This document shows, piece after piece, positions 1-7,180 of a stretch of DNA of 64,000 nucleotides. The position numbers and the translations under genes are program-made. The notes below the pieces were generated by a model. That model had not been told where the DNA came from. It searched no databases and saw only the letters and a list, made by a program, of their open reading frames with translations. How positions within the stretch are numbered: the first letter of the stretch is position 1; the number at the start of each line of letters is the position of its first letter. The DNA comes from Bacteroidota bacterium (lineage in GTDB: Bacteria > Bacteroidota > Bacteroidia > Flavobacteriales_D > Crocinitomicaceae), in contig JACPUU010000005.1 of the NCBI GenBank assembly GCA_016192075.1, positions 1 through 64,000 on the forward strand, given 5' to 3'.

Positions 1-2134
1 CGGAACGTGGTCTCCAGCAATAGATAATACAGCAACCACTACCTATACCTTTACGCCAACCGCGGGCCAGTGCGCAACCACAACCACACTAACCATTACG
101 GTGAATCCAAATGTAACACCAACATTTGCTGCGGTTGCTCCAATTTGTTCAGGTGATGCATTGGCAGCTTTGCCAACCACATCAATCAATGGAATCACCG
201 GCACCTGGTCACCGGCAATAGATAATACAGCAACCACTACTTATACCTTTACGCCAACCGTGGGTCAGTGTGCAACCACAACCACATTAACCATTACGGT
301 GAATCCGGTTTTCAGCAGTACAGAAAATTTCCAAATTTGTGCCGGATCAAATTATACCTATCCGGACGGAACTACTTCAGTCAATATTGTGGCAGATGAA
401 ACGCATATTTCAGTTCTGGCCGCTATAAATAGCTGTGACAGTTTGGTAACAACAACTATTACTGTTGTAAATTCAATGACGGGTACTGAAAGTGCAGCCA
501 TTTGTTCAGGTTCTGATTACACATTTCCCGATGGAACAATTCATACCGGTATTCTTTCCAACGAATCGTATGTTTCAACACTGACCTCCGTTATGGGTTG
601 TGATAGTTTGGTAACAACCAACATTATTGTTAACCCGGTATATAACCTGGTAGAGAATACACTGATTTGCGAAAACACAACCTACTTTTTTCCGGATGGA
701 TCCAGCCAGGTCATTACTGCAAATACATCGCACATTTCAAATCTCACCACCGCTTTGGGCTGCGATAGTAGTATCACCACCAACATCACCATGACCCCGG
801 TTTACGCAATTACAGAAAATGCAACGGTTTGTGAAAACACCAATTATTTATTTCCAGACGGAACAAACCAGGTTATTACCGCATCGGTTACCCATGTGTC
901 AAGTCTGTTTACCGCTTCTGGCTGTGATAGTGTAGTTACAACAGTGATTACCATGAATCCGGTATATACGGTGACTGAAACAGTGACTATTTGTGATGGT
1001 GACAACTATACTTTCCCTGACGGAACTGTACACGCCGGAATTACAACCAATGAAAATTACACCTCTTTCTTTTCTAGCATTACCGGGTGTGACAGTATTA
1101 TAATTACCATGCTGGAAGTACAGCCTTTACCAAATGTTCTGGCCGGTGCAGATCAGCTGGTGTGTAATGGTGCATCGGTTACACTTTCTGCCACAGGAGC
1201 AGCTACTTATTCATGGAGTGGGGGTGTAGTAAACGGAGTACCGTTTATGCCTACACAGTTGTCACAATCATTTACCGTTACCGGAACAGATAACTTTGGT
1301 TGCCAGAATTCAGACGATGTGTTGGTAGATGTGAATCCGGAACTTTCTCCTTTTTTTACGTCAGATGTTACTGCAGGCTGTGCGCCATTGACGGTGTCAT
1401 TTGAAAATCTGACATCAGGTGGTCAGACCTGTCTTTGGAATTTTGGAGACGGTTCTTATTCATCAGACTGTTCAGGACCTGTTTATACGTATACCAATCC
1501 GGGATCATTTGATGTCACGCTTACCCTTACAGATAATGCTGGTTGTACGTTTACCAATACGCTGTTTGGCTATATTACAGTAGCCGGCACGCCGGATGCT
1601 GCGTTTTATGCTGACCGGTATGTGGTGGATGATTTGGATTCTGAAGTGGATTTTACCAATAATTCAACCGGCGCCAGTTGGTATGAATGGTATTTTGGAG
1701 ATGGTACCGGTACTGATTTTAATGAAAACCCAAGCCACATTTTTCCAACGGTGGCAGAAAATGGTACTTATCTTGTAACCCTGGTGGCTGGTAATTCTCA
1801 GAATTGTATGGATACAGCACAGGCATTAATTACAGTCAATGATGTCATTGTGTTTTACGTACCCAATGTATTTACACCTGATGGAGATAGTTTCAATGAA
1901 ACCTTTCAGCCCGTTTTCACTTCTGGTTTTGATCCGTTCGATTATCACCTGATTATTTTTAACCGCTGGGGAGAACTTATTTTTGAATCATTCAATGCCG
2001 CTGTTGGCTGGAGCGGAACATATTCAGATGAAGGACTTGTGACAGATGATGTGTATGTGTGGAAAATTGAATTCAGGGAGTCCATGTCTGACAAGCGCCA
2101 TGATTACCTGGGGCACGTCACGGTGTTGAAATGA
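1..2134 (+). CDS. Giant T9SS-secreted repeat adhesin, 3' part (gliding-motility C-terminal domain)
   Basis: The reading frame is open from base 2 and has no plausible start, so the gene begins upstream of the window. Visible order: two copies of a 66-residue unit (GTWSPAIDNT...), with a 198-bp period between nt 2 and 200; about five divergent repeats of about 55 residues (each with a YxFPDGT-like and a GCDS motif, nt 308-1120); two PKD-like domains (WNFGDGS and WYFGDGTG, nt about 1330-1850); and a C-terminal domain starting FYVPNVFTPDGD and containing FNRWG, the gliding-motility-associated (CHU_C / type B T9SS) sorting domain. Known for the family: export through T9SS and attachment to or release from the cell surface. 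Inference: an adhesin or extracellular matrix protein. The nearly identical 198-bp units suggest recent internal duplication. The gene ends 125 bp before a hairpin terminator. Confidence 0.9.
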   Translation, partial: GTWSPAIDNTATTTYTFTPTAGQCATTTTLTITVNPNVTPTFAAVAPICSGDALAALPTTSINGITGTWSPAIDNTATTTYTFTPTVGQCATTTTLTITVNPVFSSTENFQICAGSNYTYPDGTTSVNIVADETHISVLAAINSCDSLVTTTITVVNSMTGTESAAICSGSDYTFPDGTIHTGILSNESYVSTLTSVMGCDSLVTTNIIVNPVYNLVENTLICENTTYFFPDGSSQVITANTSHISNLTTALGCDSSITTNITMTPVYAITENATVCENTNYLFPDGTNQVITASVTHVSSLFTASGCDSVVTTVITMNPVYTVTETVTICDGDNYTFPDGTVHAGITTNENYTSFFSSITGCDSIIITMLEVQPLPNVLAGADQLVCNGASVTLSATGAATYSWSGGVVNGVPFMPTQLSQSFTVTGTDNFGCQNSDDVLVDVNPELSPFFTSDVTAGCAPLTVSFENLTSGGQTCLWNFGDGSYSSDCSGPVYTYTNPGSFDVTLTLTDNAGCTFTNTLFGYITVAGTPDAAFYADRYVVDDLDSEVDFTNNSTGASWYEWYFGDGTGTDFNENPSHIFPTVAENGTYLVTLVAGNSQNCMDTAQALITVNDVIVFYVPNVFTPDGDSFNETFQPVFTSGFDPFDYHLIIFNRWGELIFESFNAAVGWSGTYSDEGLVTDDVYVWKIEFRESMSDKRHDYLGHVTVLK

Positions 2135-2207
2135 GGGTGTGGCTATGAGCTGGTGTTTGATAACCTTTTGTTAATGCGGCCATAACGTTCATAACGCAAA
2201 CCTGCCG

Positions 2208-2215
2208 TAAATTTG
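2208..2215 (+). promoter_or_regulatory. Candidate -7 element (TAAATTTG)
   Basis: An exact match to the Bacteroidota -7 consensus TAnnTTTG, between the adhesin stop codon and the terminator at 2260. It would start transcription near 2221, giving a transcript of only about 70 nt with no gene in it. No good TTG -33 element is seen, so support is moderate. Confidence 0.35.
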
Positions 2216-2259
2216 TGTCAGACAAAAAGAAAAACCAACTATACGAACTTTCGAGAGAA

Positions 2260-2296
2260 AGAGGATTCCACACAGTGGGTCCTCTTTTTTGTTTTT
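2260..2296 (+). terminator. Rho-independent terminator after adhesin gene
   Basis: AGAGGA pairs with TCCTCT and CCAC with GTGG around an ACA loop, followed by a run of T broken by one G. A second small hairpin (CTTTC-GAGA-GAAAG, 2248-2261) lies just upstream and overlaps it slightly. It can end the adhesin transcript or a short RNA from the upstream -7 element. Confidence 0.75.
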
Positions 2297-2298
2297 GG

Positions 2299-2748
2299 TT
2301 AATTACCGTGTTTGAGAATCATCCCAATCTGGCCGGCATGATAGGCGGTGTGAGAAACAATACATCCCAATGCTTCTGATTTTGTTTTACTGCCAAATTC
2401 TTTTGTGGTAACCAAAGTATCCCAATCACTGTCTTGTTGCAATTGAACGGCTTTAATTAATACGGCTATACTTTCCGAAGTGTAGATTTTTAGTGCTTGC
2501 AGGTTTGTCCATTCGCCGGTATCTTTTTGAGCAATTACAGTGCTTGCGTGAACTTTTATGTCGGGTAGCTGAAATACATTTTTAGCAAAAAGAAACTCAA
2601 CATCACCAATATGCCGGATTAAAAAGCCAATACTGTTGGGAGCTGGTTCCAGTTTCCGGGTAAGGTCGTTTTCCTGAACCTGGTCCAGCAATTTTGTGAA
2701 ACGTGTTCTGCCTTCAACAAGCAGTTTCAGGTATTGTTCAGTAAACAT
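2299..2748 (-). CDS. DinB-like protein
   Basis: A 149-residue protein of the length and helical pattern of the DinB/YfiT four-helix superfamily. It has the early His in an IRHIGDVE motif and the late HTAYHAGQI motif, whose histidines usually form the metal site. Known members are metal-dependent transferases for thiols, or have no known activity; no specific substrate can be read here. It follows the PhoB-like regulator gene by 21 bp on the same strand, so it is probably cotranscribed with the regulator and porin, but its link to phosphate is unproven. The ATG at 2748 gives the full family length. Confidence 0.8.
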   Translation of the reverse strand: MFTEQYLKLLVEGRTRFTKLLDQVQENDLTRKLEPAPNSIGFLIRHIGDVEFLFAKNVFQLPDIKVHASTVIAQKDTGEWTNLQALKIYTSESIAVLIKAVQLQQDSDWDTLVTTKEFGSKTKSEALGCIVSHTAYHAGQIGMILKHGN

Positions 2749-2769
2749 AAGCAGGCAGGTTTTGAAAGA

Positions 2770-3450
2770 TTAGTACTCAAACTTGTATCCAACACCCTTA
2801 ACGGTTATAATATGCTGGTCGCCGAGTTTTTCACGCAGTTTACGAATGTGCACATCAATGGTGCGGTCACCCACAATTACCTCATCTCCCCAAACAGATG
2901 ACATGATTACGTCACGCAGAAAAACTTTTTCGGGTTTTGACATCAGTAAAGCCAGCAATTCAAATTCTTTGCGAGGCAGGGCAAAGGGTTTACCATCTTT
3001 AATAACCAGGTATTTTTCCTTATCAATTTCAATGGTGTTTTTTGGGTCTGGTGTAGCCGGTACAGCAGATGTTCCTTTTTCTTTCCGGCGCAGCAATGCT
3101 GACAAACGACTGATAAGCAGTTTAGGTTTAATGGGCTTGGTAATATAATCATCAGCCCCGGCATCAAGCCCTGCAATTTGTGAATAGTCTTCACCGCGGG
3201 CTGTCAGAAAACAAATCATGGTAGAAGCTAGTTCGGGCAGTTTGCGCAGTTTTTCACAGGTTTCAATGCCATCCATCACAGGCATCATCACATCCAGTAA
3301 AATCAGGTCGGGCTTATACTGCCGGGCAAGTTCAATGCCGCGCTCCCCGTTATCTGCATCAATTACAATGAACCCTTCTTTTTCAAGATTATACCGTATT
3401 AACAGGCGGATATCAGACTCGTCATCAATGATCAGAATGGAATGACTCAT
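2770..3450 (-). CDS. PhoB/OmpR-family response regulator
   Basis: 226 residues. The receiver domain (about 1-120) has an acidic pair at D9/D10, the phospho-acceptor D53 in LLDVMMP, T83 and K105 in TKP. A winged-helix DNA-binding domain (about 130-226) ends in the typical DVHIRKLREKLG and VKGVGYKFEY motifs. No histidine kinase gene is adjacent. It lies 75 bp downstream of a phosphate-selective-porin-like gene on the same strand and near a Na+/phosphate cotransporter, so a PhoB-like role in phosphate response is a reasonable inference. Sequence alone does not separate PhoB from other OmpR-type regulators. Confidence 0.9.
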   Translation of the reverse strand: MSHSILIIDDESDIRLLIRYNLEKEGFIVIDADNGERGIELARQYKPDLILLDVMMPVMDGIETCEKLRKLPELASTMICFLTARGEDYSQIAGLDAGADDYITKPIKPKLLISRLSALLRRKEKGTSAVPATPDPKNTIEIDKEKYLVIKDGKPFALPRKEFELLALLMSKPEKVFLRDVIMSSVWGDEVIVGDRTIDVHIRKLREKLGDQHIITVKGVGYKFEY

Positions 3451-3525
3451 TGCTTGAATTTTTAGTAAATGTAGCTAAAAATACCTGTTTAACCGATTTA
3501 TTCAACGGCCGCTGAGGTAAACCAA

Positions 3526-4743
3526 TCAAAAATTCAATTGTACCTGAAGCCGTATTAAAGAGCCAAATTCTGCATAATTGGTGGTAAAATCCGTGTATTT
3601 TCTGTCAGAATAAACGTAAACGGCGGTAAGCTCAAAGTTTTTGTAAGGCTGCCATTCTACACCCGCTTCAAACTCACGCACCAGGTAATTTCTGGCATCT
3701 TTTTCTAGTTTTTTTCCACCCTGGTAATATTGGTACCGGGCAAACGGAATGAAGGATTGTTTTTTGATACTGGTTTTGTAACAGAGTGTCACATATCCGC
3801 CTTTGAGCGGTGCAACTTCGATAGAATCTGTCTGGTCATTGTATGTTGGACCCATACCTACGGTATATTCAGCCTGAATACCAAATGGTTTTGGATAAAG
3901 CACAAAACTTCCGGCTGCTCTTTTATCGGTATAATTCAAACTTGAATTTGTTTTGACACCGGTACTCAACAAATCTTTTGGCATAACATACTGCCCGGTA
4001 TAGCCCATAACTGAAAATTCAGTAATCTGGCTCTTGATACGAATTGGGTAAGTCAGCCTGGCTGCTGCGTGCAGTTCATTGTTAAGCTCTACCTTGTTGG
4101 CCGTTTGCCCGTTATAAACACCTACTGAAAACAAACCGTAATTGCCTGAACCTTTCAGGTCATTGTCTATAATCTCTTTATAGGTTTCAATAACTTTTTT
4201 GGGTGTATACATGAAAAAGACACCCATATCACGTTCATTGAATGTACCACTGTTCATTGCATCTGTCCGGTCAATGGTCAAACGCACCTGGCTTGATTGA
4301 AGGTTGTCAAACCCATACGGAATTTTACTTTGCCCAAAACGGAATTTGTAGACATGACTTTTGTCAAGACTCAAATCAATATAAGCATCACGCAGCTGTG
4401 CAAAATGTTGCCCGGTTGCTGAACCTGAACTTACGTTATTGGCAAAATCAGTTTGCATGTAAAAATAAACCCGCGGGTGAACCTGGCCGGATATAACCAG
4501 ACGTGAACGTCTTAAAAAAAGGCCACCGTTGTTTCCCCAGGATTTGTCACACTGATCACAGCGCAGATCAGGGTTGGTTTCTCCCAACCGGTTGTAACGC
4601 ACCTGTGCATACCCTTTTACCGAAATGGCATCATACCATTTTTTGGTTTCTGTTTTTGGTTTTGTGCTGGTTGTGTCTGTCTGTGCTGAAACAATAACTG
4701 AAGCAGACAGGCAAAAAATCAGAAGGGCGCAATTTCGTAACAT
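3526..4743 (-). CDS. Phosphate-selective porin (OprO/OprP-like)
   Basis: About 405 residues. The ATG at 4743 gives a clean signal peptide (MLRNCALLIFCLSASVIVSA, then Q), while the in-frame GTG at 4770 would only add nine residues before it, so 4743 is preferred. The mature protein is rich in alternating aromatic strands (YAQVRYNRLGE, FLRRSRLVISGQVHPRVYFYMQTDF) and ends in QVQLNF, the terminal Phe expected of an outer-membrane beta-barrel. The pattern fits the Porin_O_P family. Inferred role: anion, especially phosphate or polyphosphate, entry across the outer membrane. It is divergent from the Na+/phosphate cotransporter gene and upstream of the response regulator gene. Substrate choice is not proven by sequence. 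Confidence 0.82.
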   Translation of the reverse strand: MLRNCALLIFCLSASVIVSAQTDTTSTKPKTETKKWYDAISVKGYAQVRYNRLGETNPDLRCDQCDKSWGNNGGLFLRRSRLVISGQVHPRVYFYMQTDFANNVSSGSATGQHFAQLRDAYIDLSLDKSHVYKFRFGQSKIPYGFDNLQSSQVRLTIDRTDAMNSGTFNERDMGVFFMYTPKKVIETYKEIIDNDLKGSGNYGLFSVGVYNGQTANKVELNNELHAAARLTYPIRIKSQITEFSVMGYTGQYVMPKDLLSTGVKTNSSLNYTDKRAAGSFVLYPKPFGIQAEYTVGMGPTYNDQTDSIEVAPLKGGYVTLCYKTSIKKQSFIPFARYQYYQGGKKLEKDARNYLVREFEAGVEWQPYKNFELTAVYVYSDRKYTDFTTNYAEFGSLIRLQVQLNF

Positions 4744-4960
4744 TGAATTTTTAGTTTTAAAAAGTGCCACAAAGTTTCATCTTACTTAAGATATAATTTA
4801 CATAAGACATCCTTTCTTAACTGTTTTTTAATATTGAAATGACAAAATTTTAACCTCAGTTTTGCCCCACTTTGCCTTAGTATCAATGAGCTGTAAGCTG
4901 TAATTTTTTTATAAAAAATGCGCTGATTTGGAAAGGACGTTGAACCGATCCGGAATTTTT

Positions 4961-4977
4961 CTTAACCTAATCTTAAC
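4961..4977 (+). promoter_or_regulatory. Pho-box-like direct repeat upstream of cotransporter
   Basis: CTTAAC occurs twice with 11-bp phasing (4961-4966 and 4972-4977), just upstream of a TTTTG at 4984-4988 and the -7 element at 5011. PhoB/PhoP-type regulators bind direct repeats with 11-bp phasing; the TTAACA half-site resembles the PhoP half-site described in Bacillus. Assignment to the nearby regulator is inference. Confidence 0.45.
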
Positions 4978-5010
4978 ATTCGATTTTGGTTAAAGCACAT
5001 ACTATTCTGA

Positions 5011-5018
5011 TATTTTTG
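5011..5018 (+). promoter_or_regulatory. -7 promoter element of cotransporter gene (TATTTTTG)
   Basis: An exact TAnnTTTG, with a TTTTG at 4984-4988 as a possible -33 element (spacer about 22 bp). Predicted start near 5024, leaving a leader of about 17 nt before the GTG at 5041. Confidence 0.6.
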
Positions 5019-5040
5019 GTGGTTCGTCAAAAAACTAGCT

Positions 5041-7152
5041 GTGTTGCGGATTGTTTCGATTGTAGTTTTGCTGCTTCTTTTCACCGGGAATTCCTATGCC
5101 ATAGATACAACACGAATAGTAAATTCAAATCAGGATTTATACAGCAAACGTGATTTTATTCACCTTTCTGCACAAACAAACGGTAACACGGTATTGGTAA
5201 AATGGGCGCTCAGTTATGATGCGTACCAGCATTTGCAGCCGGGTCATTCACTGGATATTCGTTATGCAGAGGAAACAGAGATAAAAGGAATTGAAACCGG
5301 TTTAACCAGTGATCATTGGATTTTAAAATCGGCGATTGCCGTTGAAACAAATGAATTTCAATTAACCGGCCTGAAAGGAGATGTTTCGTATGTGTGCCAG
5401 GTTGGGCTTAATAATGGCCGTGAAACGGTTTGGTCTGAACCGGTTAGCTTCAGAACAGAAGGCGGCTGGGGAATTTTAAGTATACTCATGCTCATAGGCT
5501 CATTGGGTTTATTCCTCTACGGTATGAAAGTGATGAGTGAAGGTGTTCAAAAGGCGGCCGGGCAACGAATGCGGTCTATTTTGAATACCATGACAGCCAA
5601 TCAATTCAAGGGTATTTCAACCGGATTTTTGACCACCGCTCTTATTCAGTCATCCAGCGCAACAACGGTTATGGTGGTGAGTTTTGTCAACGCAGGCCTT
5701 TTGAACCTGAGACAAGCCTTTGGTGTGATTATGGGTGCCAATATAGGCACTACCATTACCAGCTGGCTCATCGTTATTTTTGGTTTTGGAAATTTTAATG
5801 TGTCCACATTTTCCCTTCCGCTTTTTGCCCTCGCAATTCCGTTTGTTTTTTCAGTAAAAAGTCTCCGCAAGTCTGCGGGTGAATTTATTATTGGGTTTGC
5901 GCTGCTGTTCATGGGGCTTGAATTTTTGCAGCAAAGTGTGCCCGATCTGACCAAACAACCTTACATACTGGAGTTAATTCAATCATGGTCAGGGGATGGT
6001 GTTCAATTTGTTTTGATTGCCATTTTGATCGGCACCATAATTACCATGATTATTCAGTCGTCCAGCGCGGCAATGGCAATTACGCTGATACTTTGTAACC
6101 AGGGTTATATACCGTTTGAAATGGCAGCCGGTATGGTTTTGGGTGAAAATATCGGAACCACCATTACAGCTAACCTGGCGGCCCTGGTAGCAAATACAGA
6201 TGCAAAACGGGCTGCGCGGTCACACATGCTTTTTAATGTCATTGGTGTTACCTGGATGATTCTTGTCTTCTCCTGGTTTTTGAAGGGAATTGAATTTGTG
6301 ATGATTCAAACCACCGATTGGACCGCACCGTTTGATGACCCGAAAGGACGGATTATTGCGTTGTCTATTTTGCATTCATCATTCAACATACTCAATGTAC
6401 TCTTGTTAGTCTGGTTCACCAAACCTATTACTAACCTCGCAAGTCGCCTGGTGCGCAAACAGGTGAAAGAGGAAGAGTACCGGCTGGAATATATTCAAAC
6501 CGGCGTTTTGACAACCCCTGAACTGGGCATTCTGGAAGCGCAGAAAGAAGTGGCGAAATATGGAACCATTGCTGCGCGCATGTCTGAATTCACCAAAAAA
6601 TTACTTTCTGAACAGGATAAAAACGAGCAGCAGAAATTGTTTGACCGAATTGAGAAGTACGAAGAAATTACAGATCGTATTGAGCTTGAAATAGGCAATT
6701 ACCTGAGTAAAATTTCAGAAGAAGATTTGTCTGATACCTCATCCAGGCATGTGCGTTCTATGTTGAGCATTAATAATGACCTGGAACGTATAGGTGATAT
6801 CTTTTTTCAGATGTCGAAATCCATTGAACGCAAGGGCGATGAACGCATTTGGTTTACACCTGAACAGCGCAATAACCTGTTGGCTATGTTTGTGCTGGTT
6901 GATGAAGCATTTGTGGTAATGAATGAAAACCTGGAAGGTGAATTCCTGAAAGGGGATTTGCAAAAAGCCATTCGGTGTGAAGAGAAAATAAACGCAAAAC
7001 GCAATGAGTTGCGTTCAGCACATCTTGAAAACATCGAAAAACAAGAGTATAATGTCAAAAGCGGCATGGTTTACAGTGACCTGTTTTCGTCTCTTGAAAA
7101 AATAGGTGATCACATCATTAATGTATCTGAGGCTGTTGCCGGGAAGATGTGA
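5041..7152 (+). CDS. Na+/phosphate cotransporter with extracytoplasmic N-terminal domain and PhoU-like tail
   Basis: 703 residues with a GTG start followed by a signal peptide (about 1-20). Residues about 30-140 form a beta-rich domain resembling fibronectin type III (VKWALSYDAY, SYVCQVGLNNGRETVWSEPVSF). The membrane part has the two inverted Na/Pi repeats with QSSSATT (203-209) and QSSSAA (339-344), and GANIGTT / GENIGTT. From about 490 on there is a helical PhoU-like domain ending RIGDIFFQMSKSIE and EKIGDHIINVSEAV. Inferred function: Na+-driven phosphate uptake at the inner membrane, with the PhoU-like part regulating it. The N-terminal sandwich is an addition to the basic NptA/PNaS plan. 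It is divergent from the porin gene and preceded by a Pho-box-like repeat. Confidence 0.88.
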   Translation: MLRIVSIVVLLLLFTGNSYAIDTTRIVNSNQDLYSKRDFIHLSAQTNGNTVLVKWALSYDAYQHLQPGHSLDIRYAEETEIKGIETGLTSDHWILKSAIAVETNEFQLTGLKGDVSYVCQVGLNNGRETVWSEPVSFRTEGGWGILSILMLIGSLGLFLYGMKVMSEGVQKAAGQRMRSILNTMTANQFKGISTGFLTTALIQSSSATTVMVVSFVNAGLLNLRQAFGVIMGANIGTTITSWLIVIFGFGNFNVSTFSLPLFALAIPFVFSVKSLRKSAGEFIIGFALLFMGLEFLQQSVPDLTKQPYILELIQSWSGDGVQFVLIAILIGTIITMIIQSSSAAMAITLILCNQGYIPFEMAAGMVLGENIGTTITANLAALVANTDAKRAARSHMLFNVIGVTWMILVFSWFLKGIEFVMIQTTDWTAPFDDPKGRIIALSILHSSFNILNVLLLVWFTKPITNLASRLVRKQVKEEEYRLEYIQTGVLTTPELGILEAQKEVAKYGTIAARMSEFTKKLLSEQDKNEQQKLFDRIEKYEEITDRIELEIGNYLSKISEEDLSDTSSRHVRSMLSINNDLERIGDIFFQMSKSIERKGDERIWFTPEQRNNLLAMFVLVDEAFVVMNENLEGEFLKGDLQKAIRCEEKINAKRNELRSAHLENIEKQEYNVKSGMVYSDLFSSLEKIGDHIINVSEAVAGKM

Positions 7153-7180
7153 TTTTTCTCCTTCAGTGTACTTTGAAAAG

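Larger units (their letters stand above)
4744..5040. other. Intergenic region between divergent porin and cotransporter genes
   Basis: 297 bp, AT-rich, with no credible small gene. The cotransporter side carries a clear -7 element and a TTAAC direct repeat (separate entries). The porin side shows no exact TAnnTTTG. Two further TTAAC words on the plus strand lie at 4817 and 4850, 33 bp (three helical turns) apart, but in the wrong orientation for the porin. Confidence 0.6.

Noticed and set aside
2783-3148. Plus-strand open frame (121 codons) opposite the response regulator gene
   Set aside because: Complementary to the conserved winged-helix region; no start context and a Ser/Arg-rich shadow composition.
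4744-4770. Longer GTG start for the porin at 4770
   Set aside because: The ATG at 4743 directly begins a canonical signal peptide; the nine extra residues have no support.
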